34,035 bases of DNA. Source: a virus. The notes beneath the pieces are model-generated. The model had not been told where the DNA came from and made no database searches. It saw nothing but the letters and a program-made list of their open reading frames with translations. Both the position numbers and the translations under genes were made by a program. The stretch covers positions 1-34,035 of IMG/VR virus record IMGVR_UViG_3300021479_000050; one strand, written 5' to 3'. Below are positions 8,407 through 16,572 of the stretch, piece by piece; positions within the stretch are counted from its first letter, which is position 1, and every line of letters begins with the position of its first letter.

Positions 8407-9012
8407 GGGAATTCGTGTATTCGGTTATGCGATAGCGGTTTTCTTCCTCGACATCGAGAGCCTCATTGGCGAGGACGATGTCCTGTAGATCAAGGGTACC
8501 ATCTTTCAGGTCCCTCAACGTACACATGCCTGCGCGCACCGGCCGGTAGAGAAAATCTTCCCCGCCCGACATGGTTACGAGGTCTACGAGGTTCCCTGCG
8601 TCGCTTCCTCGACGTTCGATGGGCCGTCGAGGAGGCCCGACAAGAAAGGGCGAAAATGCTCCATCAGGACCGCCCATACGATCTGCAGCATGGTTGGCAG
8701 ATCCATCTCACCAAACATCGAGCGTCCATTGACGATCAGCTTCAAAGGCTTCCCGTCGGTCTGCACTTCGACAACGGACAGGCACTTGTGGATGACGTAG
8801 TTCATCTGCTCGTCGGGAATCTTGGACATGTCATCCGACATGACCATCATCATCGCGATCTTGCTGACGGGGATGCCGGCCTGCGCCTGTTTCAGCGACA
8901 TCAGGATCGGGCTGATCAGCGGCATCACTCGACGGAGGACGTGAAACTGGTCCTCACAATTCAACTTGCCAATCAGATAGGTCTTGCCGCCGAAATCAAA
9001 TTCGGTGGCCAT
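8396..9012 (-). CDS. Tail assembly chaperone, -1 frameshift fusion (gpGT-like)
   Basis: Predicted 205-aa product. The ribosome reads 123 codons of the 9012 frame, slips -1 on C CCT TTC (8644-8650), then reads 82 codons ending at 8396. The second frame is open from 8677 to 8396 (LVDLVTMSGGEDFLYRPVR..., then LDLQDIVLANEALDVEEENR) and has no strong start of its own; an ATG at 8572 has a poor ribosome site. This is the lambda G/GT arrangement, in which the fusion loads the tube protein onto the tape measure. It is positioned exactly between tube and tape measure, as in most long-tailed phages. The frameshift is predicted, not shown. Confidence 0.75.
8584..9012 (-). CDS. Tail assembly chaperone, short form (gpG-like)
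   Basis: 142 aa from the ATG at 9012 (MATEFDFGGKTYLIGKLN), right after the tube gene; an in-frame start further upstream would overlap that gene. The helical body (VLRRVMPLISPILMSLKQA, then DDMSKIPDEQMNYVIHKCL) suits phage tail assembly chaperones. The stop at 8584 lies 58 bases after a canonical -1 slip site, so this is the product of ribosomes that do not shift. The protein acts in the cytoplasm during tail assembly and is absent from mature virions in the lambda model. Confidence 0.75.
   Translation of the reverse strand: MATEFDFGGKTYLIGKLNCEDQFHVLRRVMPLISPILMSLKQAQAGIPVSKIAMMMVMSDDMSKIPDEQMNYVIHKCLSVVEVQTDGKPLKLIVNGRSMFGEMDLPTMLQIVWAVLMEHFRPFLSGLLDGPSNVEEATQGTS
8606..8650 (-). promoter_or_regulatory. 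-1 ribosomal frameshift signal
   Basis: On the minus strand the mRNA reads C CCT TTC in the chaperone frame (8650-8644), an exact X XXY YYZ heptamer. Ten bases further is a perfect 9-bp stem TCCTCGACG / CGTCGAGGA (8633-8625 with 8614-8606) closed by a 10-nt loop. In addition GGGC in the spacer (8638-8635) can pair with GCCC at the start of the loop (8624-8621), giving an H-type pseudoknot that would begin five bases after the heptamer. Slip into -1 enters the open reading frame to 8396. Confidence 0.75.
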
Positions 9013-9014
9013 GA

Positions 9015-9464
9015 TTAGACCGCTACTCCGAGCACTTGGGTCGCATCGCCGACCAGGAATGTCCACTCGAACATTTTGCCGGTTTTGTCATATGTGTTGT
9101 CGGGAATTTTCTCGAACGCCACCTGGGACGCCGTCACTTCGTCACCAGTGGCGAAGTTCGTGATGGAGATCACATTGCGGCCCCAGAGTGCCCCGGAGGT
9201 CCGCTGGACTTCGACCAGGGCCATCAACTGTGCATTGACCGGGGACGTTTTCAGGAGGCGCAGGGTCATGCGCGCGCCGCGAGTGGCCTGCAGAACCTGC
9301 ATAGCCGTGGCATCCGCACCGATCTGCATGTGGCCGACATTGTCGACCTGGGCCACGGTGATGCCTTCTTCTGCGACGCCGGCCGTCGAGCCGATGCTGA
9401 TATTCGCCCCCGTGGAGGCGTCCACGAGAGTGGCGTGGACGTCGATGAAGGAATAGGTTGCCAT
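9015..9464 (-). CDS. Tail tube protein (DUF3277-type)
   Basis: 149 aa. MATYSFIDVHATLVD, then GITVAQVDNVGHMQIGADA and a C-terminal KMFEWTFLVGDATQVLG fit the DUF3277 tube proteins that go with DUF3383 sheaths. Tube rings stack into the rigid channel through which DNA passes. It directly follows the sheath gene and has AAGGA six bases before its ATG. Confidence 0.85.
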   Translation of the reverse strand: MATYSFIDVHATLVDASTGANISIGSTAGVAEEGITVAQVDNVGHMQIGADATAMQVLQATRGARMTLRLLKTSPVNAQLMALVEVQRTSGALWGRNVISITNFATGDEVTASQVAFEKIPDNTYDKTGKMFEWTFLVGDATQVLGVAV

Positions 9465-9476
9465 GAACGTTCCTTG

Positions 9477-10994
9477 TTACTGGTTGACAGTGACTGCGAC
9501 GTTGACGGTTTGAACCGCCCCCGCCAGCTTGATTGCGACCTGGATCGGCACCGATTTGCGCGCGAGGCGATCGGTCGGATTCTGCACGTTAACGGATGGC
9601 GCGAAAATGTAGAAACCGGTCGGCATGAAGTCACCTTGCTTCAGCGTCCCGAAGCCGCCCACGTTCCACACCCCCGGCGCGATGAACCCATTGTTGACGT
9701 ACTGCACGCAATCCTTCTTGATCACCGCGGTGATTTGATGCGTACCCGGGTCGGTCTGCGGGATCTTCGTCGGCGACAGATAGAGCAGGTTGTAGAGATC
9801 GGTCTGCATCTGAATGGCAAAGTTGTCCGAACCGATCAGAACGTCAGCATACAGATTCGACGCGCTCACAAACGACTCGAGAATTGCCGTGTTGTTGTTG
9901 TAGGCCGCAAACACATTCGCATTGAACCCTTGCAACGTCGCAAGCTGCGTCGCGTTCAGGTTCTCCGCGGAGATCAGCGGTTCCTGCTTGTACATCAGCG
10001 TGATGACCGTGTTGTTGCCGCCGTAGTTCGTGGTCAGGATCCGTGCGAAAGCGCTGGTGATCGCGTACGGGCTGGTGGCCGAGTATTGCGTGTAGGTGCG
10101 ATTCAGCTTCAGCTGCTTCAGCAAATACGCCACATTGGTCGTGTCCGACGGATTGTTGATGATCGCGCCTTCACTGGTAGTGACGCCGTAGATATGCTTG
10201 TTGCCCGAGCCTTCGATGTAACTGGCAACGGCCACATGATCCGTGTCGCTCGTGATCGTCGGCATGGTCAGTGCGTACCACGTTTGACCGAACAGATTGT
10301 CGAACAGCGTTGCGGCGCTCACGGCGCTCTCGGCAGCCAGGCCCGGTGCCACATACGCGCCCGAGCTCGCGTCGCTCGACAGACCTTCCATCGGACCCGA
10401 GATGTCGGTGCCAGTCGTACCGGCGGTCAGGAATGAAACCGTACTTGCCGAGCCGGTCGTGCCCGAATAGATCTCGAAGCGGGTAAAATTGGCGTTGTAC
10501 ACGCACGTTGCGGTATTGCTGAATGTGGTACGAATTGCGGCCTGAATAACGGCAGCGACACCATTCAGACTCAGCGCGGCCGCGAACGGCGTACCGCTCA
10601 TCACGACTTGCGTCACCGACCCACCATCGAACGCCACTGCAAATGATGCACTGGTCAGTGCAGTCCAGTAACTGAGCAGCAATTGCGCGGGTTCCAGAAC
10701 GCCAGCAATCAGCGCGCCATTGGTTGCAGTCTGTGCCCACCGGCCGATCGCGATGCTAGTCGGCTGCGGGGTCTGAGCGAACCACAGATTGGCTGCCAGA
10801 TACTCGGGCGCGCTCGTGCCGAAGTCAGCGGCGACGGCACCCAAGGTCGTGTAATAACGAATGCGAGTGATCGTGTCGATCACCGCCGAATTGCCAAGCA
10901 CTAGTTCAACGGACGTATTTTGCGCCTGCGCGGCGGCCGGCGACAGATTGACCGAGACCTGGATCAGGGCGTCAATGGAAAGAGTTGCGGGCAT
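9477..10994 (-). CDS. Tail sheath protein (DUF3383-type)
   Basis: 505 aa from the ATG at 10994 (MPATLSIDALIQVSVNLSP) with GGGAG just upstream; an in-frame start at 11051 would run into the previous gene. The sequence has sheath features of the DUF3383 family: TLGAVAADFGTSAPEYLAANLWFAQ in the N-terminal third, ATLFDNLFGQTWYALTMPT in the middle and a C-terminal polymerisation region with GVWNVGGFGTLKQGDFMPTGFYIF. The sheath contracts to drive the spike through the envelope. Its presence marks the phage as contractile-tailed. Confidence 0.9.
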   Translation of the reverse strand: MPATLSIDALIQVSVNLSPAAAQAQNTSVELVLGNSAVIDTITRIRYYTTLGAVAADFGTSAPEYLAANLWFAQTPQPTSIAIGRWAQTATNGALIAGVLEPAQLLLSYWTALTSASFAVAFDGGSVTQVVMSGTPFAAALSLNGVAAVIQAAIRTTFSNTATCVYNANFTRFEIYSGTTGSASTVSFLTAGTTGTDISGPMEGLSSDASSGAYVAPGLAAESAVSAATLFDNLFGQTWYALTMPTITSDTDHVAVASYIEGSGNKHIYGVTTSEGAIINNPSDTTNVAYLLKQLKLNRTYTQYSATSPYAITSAFARILTTNYGGNNTVITLMYKQEPLISAENLNATQLATLQGFNANVFAAYNNNTAILESFVSASNLYADVLIGSDNFAIQMQTDLYNLLYLSPTKIPQTDPGTHQITAVIKKDCVQYVNNGFIAPGVWNVGGFGTLKQGDFMPTGFYIFAPSVNVQNPTDRLARKSVPIQVAIKLAGAVQTVNVAVTVNQ

Positions 10995-11007
10995 GCTGGA
11001 CTCCCAA

Positions 11008-11664
11008 TCAAGTGACCGTCGCCATGGCGGACACGGTATCGAAACCTTCACCTATCGACGCGTCCCCATCAGGCCGAGCCAGCAGGATGGTGGTCGTGTA
11101 CGACTCGTTATTTACGGTCACATTGATGGCGACAAGGTCCTGAATCGCATACCAACGGACAATCTGACGACGTATTCTAACAGGCAAATCCACGCGATAG
11201 AGCCAGCGCTCCTTCACAAGGGAGGGTACTGTACGAAGTTCTCCGGTGTCGACCAGGCTCGCATTTTGGGTATTCAAGATGGCCAAATTCTGGGGAATAT
11301 ACAAGCCATCGCGAAGCAACGCCGCATAATAATCGGCGGTACCGTCAGGGCTGTAAAACGACACCAGGATCTCAAGCGTCTCGTGTGTCTGAAACTCGTC
11401 ATGCTCGGGCATGTTGCCCGACTGAGGCACATGTCGTTGATAGGAGAACTTCGGATTCGAACGCTTTACAACACCAAACGCCGCCCATGGACCTGTTGGC
11501 AGATTCGCGACATCCGGGAATTGCCACCGCGGGAAAAACGATGTGCCAGGCAGACCAGTGATACCGACGAAGATGGGCTGAAGGAAGCGGAATAGATCCT
11601 GACCTTCGAGAGGTGCGGGCGCATTGTACGGCAGCAGGTAACCGCCGATTGCCGAGGTGTTCAT
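11008..11664 (-). CDS. Neck/tail terminator protein (gp12-like, LIC_12616 type)
   Basis: 218 aa, ATGA overlap with the upstream gene. MNTSAIGGYLLP, then LFRFLQPIFVGITGLPGTSFFPRWQ and WAAFGVVKRS match the pattern of neck terminator proteins found just before DUF3383 sheaths. The C-terminus is a beta-rich region ending DGDASIGEGFDTVSAMATVT. It should cap the head-proximal end of the tail. Confidence 0.7.
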   Translation of the reverse strand: MNTSAIGGYLLPYNAPAPLEGQDLFRFLQPIFVGITGLPGTSFFPRWQFPDVANLPTGPWAAFGVVKRSNPKFSYQRHVPQSGNMPEHDEFQTHETLEILVSFYSPDGTADYYAALLRDGLYIPQNLAILNTQNASLVDTGELRTVPSLVKERWLYRVDLPVRIRRQIVRWYAIQDLVAINVTVNNESYTTTILLARPDGDASIGEGFDTVSAMATVT

Positions 11665-12077
11665 CGCGTCACCGTTGCATCAATACGATCCACACTCGTG
11701 GCCACGACGCGCACCCATCCTGGGCCAAAATGGTTCCACGGCAGCACTTGCACGAGCATGAATGTGTCACCGCTCCAAAGTAGCAAATCAGGTTGCCGCT
11801 GCGTGGGCGGAATCGTATTCAGCTGTACCGCAGCAGTGTTCAGCAACGCCCTCGTGAAAATCACTATGTTGCGTTGCCCGTACTGTATGTCGTCGCGTCG
11901 CTTCAGATCCGCCGGCTTGGCTGGCGTTACCACACCGAGTATGTTGCGCGTGATTGTGTCGTTGGTACTGACCTCTCCGAGATTGCTGACGCTCTGCACG
12001 CGCTGGACGACATCGAACCGATCCGTAAACTGCGGATCCAGAAGCATGATGCTCGGATCGAGGAACGGCCCGGCCAT
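11661..12077 (-). CDS. Putative head-tail connector/neck protein
   Basis: 138 aa from the ATG at 12077 (MAGPFLDPSIMLLDPQF), four bases after the upstream stop; the longer in-frame start would overlap that gene. It contains TDRFDVVQRVQSVSNLGEVS and a closing LPWNHFGPGWVRVVATSVD. The composition is beta-rich and the gene sits between head-completion and tail-terminator genes. A neck role comes from position and from general resemblance to neck proteins of this phage type. Confidence 0.6.
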   Translation of the reverse strand: MAGPFLDPSIMLLDPQFTDRFDVVQRVQSVSNLGEVSTNDTITRNILGVVTPAKPADLKRRDDIQYGQRNIVIFTRALLNTAAVQLNTIPPTQRQPDLLLWSGDTFMLVQVLPWNHFGPGWVRVVATSVDRIDATVTR

Positions 12078-12081
12078 GGCT

Positions 12082-12627
12082 TTACCTGCTGCGTCGAGCG
12101 TACAGAATCCCAAGCGCAGTCAGGTCGGTACCGCTGGTTACAGTAACGTTCAGCACAAGATAGACGGTGGTTGGAGTCGACACATTGAACGGTTGCGGTG
12201 CAGGTACATCCGACACAGGTGTCGCCAACGCGATGCCGTAGACGTCCGACGCACAGAGATACGCTGCCGGCAATACCCCCGTCGTGGTGCTGATGCCGAC
12301 AGTCGCTTGCGCAGGCACCGCAGAACCGCCCGTACTGGTCAGAACCATCGAGCCCCACACATCCCAATCACCCGCCGGTAGTGTCAACGAAATCAGGTTG
12401 TGAGTGCCAGTGGCAGCGAATGCCACGGGGCTCGCAGTTACGGCCTGAAGCAACTGCCCCACGGTTCCTGTCGCAGCAGCGCTGCCGTCGGTGATTCCGG
12501 GAATTTGCCCGATCGGCGAAAACACGGACAATCCTTGTGCGGTTTGAATCCCCGACGGAATGCCGTTGGTCAGCTGTAGCAGGCAAATTTCGCCGGCAAT
12601 TCCAAGATCGATGTATGCAACGGCCAT
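12082..12627 (-). CDS. Putative virion structural protein
   Basis: 181 aa, low-complexity Ala/Thr/Gly-rich beta-type sequence. A recognisable stretch is LISLTLPAGDWDVWGSMVLT, a pattern seen in many phage structural proteins of unknown role. A good ribosome site (GGAGAACGAC) precedes the ATG. It lies in the head-neck block, so a decoration or neck-associated protein is possible. No catalytic motif is visible. Confidence 0.6.
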   Translation of the reverse strand: MAVAYIDLGIAGEICLLQLTNGIPSGIQTAQGLSVFSPIGQIPGITDGSAAATGTVGQLLQAVTASPVAFAATGTHNLISLTLPAGDWDVWGSMVLTSTGGSAVPAQATVGISTTTGVLPAAYLCASDVYGIALATPVSDVPAPQPFNVSTPTTVYLVLNVTVTSGTDLTALGILYARRSR

Positions 12628-12636
12628 GTCGTTCTC

Positions 12637-12864
12637 CTACTGGTTCTTGACCAGATCTGTGCGCTCGCGCTTCTGCTTTTCAGAACGCTCGCCCGGATGC
12701 GAACCCGGTGTGAACACCCCCGCACCATTGCGCGGATGTTCTGATTTCTGCAGCGGTTTTCCGGGGCCCGATCCAAACTGTCCGCGACCACCTCGCGGAT
12801 GTTCCTTTGGATCGAAATCGACTGTCCGCGTGCCGGTACTGTCGTGGATGTGGATTTTGATCAT
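12637..12864 (-). CDS. Small hypothetical protein with repeated HPR-G-F motif
   Basis: 75 aa from the ATG at 12864 (MIKIHIHDSTG), six bases after the upstream stop; the GTG at 12873 would overlap it. It is very rich in Gly, Lys, Arg and His and holds two copies of a short motif: EHPRGGRGQFGSG and EHPRNGAGVFTPG. The next gene has a similar KHKREGGKFA. Such motifs are common in disordered parts of phage head proteins. Function unknown. Confidence 0.55.
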   Translation of the reverse strand: MIKIHIHDSTGTRTVDFDPKEHPRGGRGQFGSGPGKPLQKSEHPRNGAGVFTPGSHPGERSEKQKRERTDLVKNQ

Positions 12865-12869
12865 GGCTA

Positions 12870-13124
12870 TCACAGCATCGGGTTACTGGCTTTCGCCTTT
12901 TCATGAGCGGCTTGGCGCGCGGCTTCGACAGCTTCGCGCGAGTGTTTCGCAGCATACGCGGCCGCACCAGTGGCAGGAGTGCGCGCAGGGGCGGTTCCGG
13001 TTTTGGTCGCGAATTTGCCGCCTTCCCGTTTGTGCTTGTTTTCTTCGAATGCACCGGCATCCGCGACGTGTTGTTCGAACATGCCTGGATGCAAATGCAA
13101 ATAAATGTGGGTCACGCGCGCCAT
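12870..13124 (-). CDS. Small hypothetical protein, Ala/Lys-rich
   Basis: 84 aa. It begins MARVTHIYLHLHPGMFEQHVADAG, continues with FEENKHKREGGKFATK and ends in an Ala-rich helix (ATGAAAYAAKHSREAVEAAR). The R-x-GG-x-F motif links it to its downstream neighbour. It starts two bases after the upstream stop, so it is translated as part of the head-neck operon. Function not recognised. Confidence 0.55.
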   Translation of the reverse strand: MARVTHIYLHLHPGMFEQHVADAGAFEENKHKREGGKFATKTGTAPARTPATGAAAYAAKHSREAVEAARQAAHEKAKASNPML

Positions 13125-13126
13125 GA

Positions 13127-13696
13127 TTAGCCTCGGCTTTTGTCTCTGACTATGTATGTTACAGCATTGCGCATCTCTGCCTCGTCGACCAGAGTGTTTG
13201 TTCGAGTTACCCCACGAGCGCGCCGATCGGCCAGTGTGCGTTCCGCCAGCGGCGGGGGCGTATTCGAGTTAATCATCTCTTTTATCGAATCGGCTGCCGC
13301 CAGTCCTGCGGCATGCATTCCTTGATCGACTGACTGCGCATTACCGGCCATGGCCGCGCGCGCTACGGATGCCATCCGTTTGTTGATTTCTTCTCGGGCC
13401 GCCTCGATACCAGGCATCACCGTCGGACGCGCCGGGATATTGGCCTCAGGCGCGCCGTACTCGCTGATGTACAGCCGAGCGGCATTGTTCAGACTTTCAC
13501 CGTCCTGACGATCAGCCTTGTCGGACGGAATCCCCACGAGCACCTCTTGCTTTACGAGGTCATCCAGAGCCTGCAAAACGACCTGTGAGCGATCCTTCGT
13601 CTGGGATGCGCCGTTGCCGCCAATGACTTTGAACGCGTTACCCAGGCGCCCCGCAATCGCGCGCAAGGCCGCTTCATCAAACTGAGGGCCGGCCAT
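13127..13696 (-). CDS. Putative tail completion / gp10-like neck protein
   Basis: 189 aa. The core is VLVGIPSDKADRQDGESLNN followed by AARLYISEYGAPEANIPARP and MPGIEAAREEINKRM. This pattern (short strand, G-x-P, then NIPARPT and a helix) is usual in HK97-gp10-like proteins that complete the tail or neck. The position before the DUF4054 gene product and after small head genes agrees. GGAGTGATCC precedes the ATG. Confidence 0.65.
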   Translation of the reverse strand: MAGPQFDEAALRAIAGRLGNAFKVIGGNGASQTKDRSQVVLQALDDLVKQEVLVGIPSDKADRQDGESLNNAARLYISEYGAPEANIPARPTVMPGIEAAREEINKRMASVARAAMAGNAQSVDQGMHAAGLAAADSIKEMINSNTPPPLAERTLADRRARGVTRTNTLVDEAEMRNAVTYIVRDKSRG

Positions 13697-13699
13697 GGA

Positions 13700-14182
13700 T
13701 CACTCCGAGAAGTCTTCAAACCGAGGACCCGACCAGGCAGGCCCCATCGGGAAGAAGACTCCGCCGAATTGCCCGGCCGGCGCAAATCCCGGACGTGTTT
13801 GGATCGGCCCGGATCCAAATTGACGTGCCAGCTTAACGAACATCGTGCCATAGCGCGTATTCGACCACGGGCCATCTTCCGCGTTCGTTCCGAGAGCCGT
13901 GTCGTAGGCGATCGTGAGTTCGCCGACCGTCTTGCTGGAGATTGGGCCGACCGTCATCCCCGGGGGCGCACCATTGCCGCCCTCGGCCGTAGAGAGCCCT
14001 TGCATCGAGATCTGATGCGCCGTATACAGCTGAGCACCCAAATCGATCGCCGTCTTCCAACGCCTGGTCGACAGGAACGTGTAGGCCCATTGCAGCCACA
14101 TGTTCACCATCGAGTCAGGATAGACCGTGGCTGCCGTGAACTCCGGAAAGTTGGCGCGAAATTGCGCTACGCTGATTGCCAC
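13700..14182 (-). CDS. DUF4054-type head-tail connector protein
   Basis: 160 aa from a GTG at 14182, chosen because it lies just after the upstream stop at 14191 and has AGGGTG before it; the in-frame ATG at 14287 would overlap that gene by 97 bp. The start VAISVAQFRANFPEF and YPDSMVNMWLQWAYTFL, then KTAIDLGAQLYTAHQIS, are typical DUF4054. The family functions as a head-tail adaptor ring. The Pro/Gly-rich C-terminus is longer than I expect for the family. Confidence 0.75.
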   Translation of the reverse strand: MAISVAQFRANFPEFTAATVYPDSMVNMWLQWAYTFLSTRRWKTAIDLGAQLYTAHQISMQGLSTAEGGNGAPPGMTVGPISSKTVGELTIAYDTALGTNAEDGPWSNTRYGTMFVKLARQFGSGPIQTRPGFAPAGQFGGVFFPMGPAWSGPRFEDFSE

Positions 14183-14190
14183 GATACACC

Positions 14191-14541
14191 CTATTGCGGC
14201 GTGACGATGCCGTTGGAGTTCTCCGGATCGTGCTCGTTGGCACCCCACATCTGGTGCACGCGATTCGCATATTCCAGCGTGTCGCATTTAACCGGCATGT
14301 GGCTGCCGTCGTGACCCATACTTGAGCCTTCGCCGTAGCCGAAGTCCATCACCCGCGCGGCCGGGCTGGCGGCACCTGGCGCCTTTGCTTCGAACGGGCA
14401 CTCGTGATCCTTGTTCGCTTCGCGCTTCGTGTTTTCCGCGATGGCGATGGCTTGTTTCATCGGCATGTCGGGATGCGCATGCTTCTCGATGCTGATGTTT
14501 TCGCCGACCGATTTCTCGGTTCCTGTTTTGACCAGAGGCAT
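14191..14541 (-). CDS. Hypothetical protein with KQAIAIA motif
   Basis: 116 aa. The N-terminus MPLVKTGTEKSVGENISIEK and PMKQAIAIAENTKRE resembles a short phage motif (S-x-x-x-NI ... KQAIAIA) found in many small head-region proteins of unknown function. The second half is Gly/Ser-rich with DFGYGEGSSMGHDGSH and CDTLEYANRVHQMWG. GGAGAGCATC precedes the ATG. No function assigned. Confidence 0.55.
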   Translation of the reverse strand: MPLVKTGTEKSVGENISIEKHAHPDMPMKQAIAIAENTKREANKDHECPFEAKAPGAASPAARVMDFGYGEGSSMGHDGSHMPVKCDTLEYANRVHQMWGANEHDPENSNGIVTPQ

Positions 14542-14551
14542 GATGCTCTCC

Positions 14552-14737
14552 TTACCTGATGAAACCTGCAGCGCGGAGTTCTACTTCAGTCCAACCCGCG
14601 GCCAAGAAATCCTTGATTGATATCCCTTGGGCCTTACTCGTCATGCGGATATCCTGGAATTGACTATGCGGTACGGTGCCACCGGCAGGCCGATTTGGAT
14701 CGACACTAGGGGACTTATGGGTAGCGGGTAACAGCAT
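14552..14737 (-). CDS. Small hypothetical protein
   Basis: 61 aa. The second half (GISIKDFLAAGWTEVELRAA) looks like one small helix-turn-helix-sized unit, with the pattern L-x-x-GWT-x-x-x-L-x-x-x-G also seen in other phage small proteins. GGAGAATGAA precedes the ATG. It is the first gene after the hairpin that follows the capsid gene. Confidence 0.5.
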   Translation of the reverse strand: MLLPATHKSPSVDPNRPAGGTVPHSQFQDIRMTSKAQGISIKDFLAAGWTEVELRAAGFIR

Positions 14738-14756
14738 TTCATTCTCCTGAAAGTGA

Positions 14757-14783
14757 AACGGCCTGGGGGTCGCCCAGGCCGTT
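14757..14783 (-). terminator. Hairpin after the major capsid gene
   Basis: A perfect 11-bp stem AACGGCCTGGG / CCCAGGCCGTT with a 5-nt loop lies about 55 bases after the capsid stop. On the minus strand the stem is followed only by TCACTTTC, so it is a weak or partial intrinsic terminator. Partial termination here would keep capsid mRNA high relative to the neck and tail genes downstream. Confidence 0.6.
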
Positions 14784-14836
14784 CCGTTTGCGACCGCGGT
14801 GAGGACGGCCGAGTTCGGCTCGCGGAAAGGACTCTC

Positions 14837-15925
14837 TTACACGCCGTAGCGCGAACCCGCAGTCTCGGGGTACACGACTTCTACGACGCCGAGCCGGCAG
14901 AAGTAGGTCGTCATGTGCCAGATACCGCTGTACTGGATCGGCGTACGCTGAAGCGTGGTCATCGGGAAACGAACCCGGTTGTACTGCTTCGTGTAGCAGA
15001 ACATCACGTCGTTCGAGCTCGTCTTCGTACCCGGGACACCGAAGTTCGGGCTCGACAGACCGGCGTTCAGACCGACCAGCCACTTGCACGGGAAGATCTG
15101 CAAACCACCGCCCTTTTGCGCGCGCACGGTGATGTTGTTCTCTTCCAGGTAGCGCAGGATCGACACGTTGCCGGCATTCGATACCTTCTGCGTGCTGATG
15201 TAGCCGAAAACGATCGGCGGAAGCAGCAGACGGTTCGGCATCACTGCCCACGCCGAGGCGGTCCAAACGCTGGTGATGAGCTCGTTCACGTCGGCCAGGA
15301 TTTCATCCGGCTGCTTGCTCACCCACGGGGTTGAACCCGAGGCGCCCGTCGCCACGATCTTGGTGTTCGTAATCAGCGAGGAGTTCAGCAGGCCGGTATC
15401 GCCCGTGCCCAAGTCACCGACGTACACTTGCTCGTCGATGTCCATCTGGTGCTTCAGCTGCAGGAATTCGAATTTCTGCTGGTCGACAGGACGGCCCGTC
15501 TTCGCAGCGCTTTCGAGTTCCAGGATCGTGAACTTGACTTCCTGTTCCCAGATCCGCAGCGGGTTGGTGATCTTCGCGATGTCCAGCGACTGCGCACCGA
15601 CCTGATTAGTCTGCTTGCCAGCCCACGACTTGCCACGGCCGACGGTGTTGCCGGTGCCGAGGCCGCCCGGCGAACCGCCGGTTGACAGCGTGAAGGACGA
15701 GAGCTCGTCGGCGATCGTCACGTCGGAACGCAGATCGATGTCACGGTGCCAGGTGACCGAAGCCAGCGGCATGTGCAGCGTCTGATCCAGACGTTCGAGC
15801 TCGCCCACCATGAACGCGCCGGTCGAGTCGACCGTGCGAATCACTTGCCCCTTGGAGTCACGCACCTTACCGGGTTGCGACAGGGGATACCCATTGGGGC
15901 CCAGTTGAAGATTCGTCATGTCCAT
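14837..15925 (-). CDS. Major capsid protein (DUF2184, HK97-fold)
   Basis: 362 aa. Family features are the N-terminal GELERLDQTLHMPLASVTWHRDI (residues ~41-63), the WEQEVKFTILELESAAKTGRP region, DEQVYVGDLGTGDTGLLN and the C-terminal MTTLQRTPIQYSGIWHMTTYF. It assembles the icosahedral shell. It follows a protease/scaffold gene and a cement-like gene and precedes the hairpin, a standard head-gene order. Confidence 0.9.
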   Translation of the reverse strand: MDMTNLQLGPNGYPLSQPGKVRDSKGQVIRTVDSTGAFMVGELERLDQTLHMPLASVTWHRDIDLRSDVTIADELSSFTLSTGGSPGGLGTGNTVGRGKSWAGKQTNQVGAQSLDIAKITNPLRIWEQEVKFTILELESAAKTGRPVDQQKFEFLQLKHQMDIDEQVYVGDLGTGDTGLLNSSLITNTKIVATGASGSTPWVSKQPDEILADVNELITSVWTASAWAVMPNRLLLPPIVFGYISTQKVSNAGNVSILRYLEENNITVRAQKGGGLQIFPCKWLVGLNAGLSSPNFGVPGTKTSSNDVMFCYTKQYNRVRFPMTTLQRTPIQYSGIWHMTTYFCRLGVVEVVYPETAGSRYGV

Positions 15926-15965
15926 TGCAGTTTCCTTGGTTGTGCGCTGTCAGGCGTCAGATGGA

Positions 15966-16541
15966 TTAGCCGCCCAGAACAACTTCGGCCACGCCGAATT
16001 GGTCCGCCGGTCCGTTGTAGTACGCGTCGTCGACGATCAGCTGCGAGGTGGCTTGGGGATCGACCACCGATTCGAAGCCGCCAACCGGCAGAGTCGTAAA
16101 GCCGGTGCTGGCCGAAGTGGCTACACGGACGTACACGGGGGCGCCCAGTTGAACCGCCGCTGCGTAGGTGCCAGTCGGCTCATTGACCGTAACGAGAACC
16201 CCGCCGGAAAGCGACAGCACATCAACCACCTGGCCGGCGGTCGGGCCGCCCGCATTGAACGCGGCGGCGCCAAACGTCTCGCCCGAACCGTTGTCTTGGG
16301 TCGGAAACGGACGCGTGGTGATACCGGCGATGCGGACCTTTGTGTTGCCTTTGGCGGTGTCATCGGTAGTGTCGACGGCACGGACAGTGTTGGTCGCTCC
16401 ATGGAACAGCACAGCCTGTCCGAAGTACGTGGCCGGATTCGAGCCCGACGCGTCATTCATGAACGCACGGATCGAGCCGGGATGGATGCGGGTGACTTCA
16501 CCGGGACTGCCGGCGCCCATGCGATACGGAAAAGCGGCCAT
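15966..16541 (-). CDS. Capsid cement/decoration protein (Gp24-like)
   Basis: 191 aa. MAAFPYRMGAGSPGEVTRIHPG starts a beta-rich protein with YFGQAVLFHGATNTVRAVD, later VRIAGITTRPFP and LGAPVYVRVATSAS. This is the pattern of structural cement proteins encoded directly before DUF2184-type capsids. It probably binds the outside of the shell. GGAATCAAC precedes the ATG. Confidence 0.7.
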   Translation of the reverse strand: MAAFPYRMGAGSPGEVTRIHPGSIRAFMNDASGSNPATYFGQAVLFHGATNTVRAVDTTDDTAKGNTKVRIAGITTRPFPTQDNGSGETFGAAAFNAGGPTAGQVVDVLSLSGGVLVTVNEPTGTYAAAVQLGAPVYVRVATSASTGFTTLPVGGFESVVDPQATSQLIVDDAYYNGPADQFGVAEVVLGG

Positions 16542-16572
16542 GTTGATTCCTTGTCGTGGTCAAAAGTGGTTG

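Noticed and set aside
9036-10436. Long open frame on the plus strand (466 codons)
   Set aside because: It lies opposite the sheath and tube genes. Its sequence is Arg/His-rich with no domain pattern, and it is a shadow of high-GC coding on the other strand.
14739-15266. 175-codon frame within the capsid gene on the same strand
   Set aside because: It overlaps the well supported major capsid frame and has Arg-rich shadow composition.
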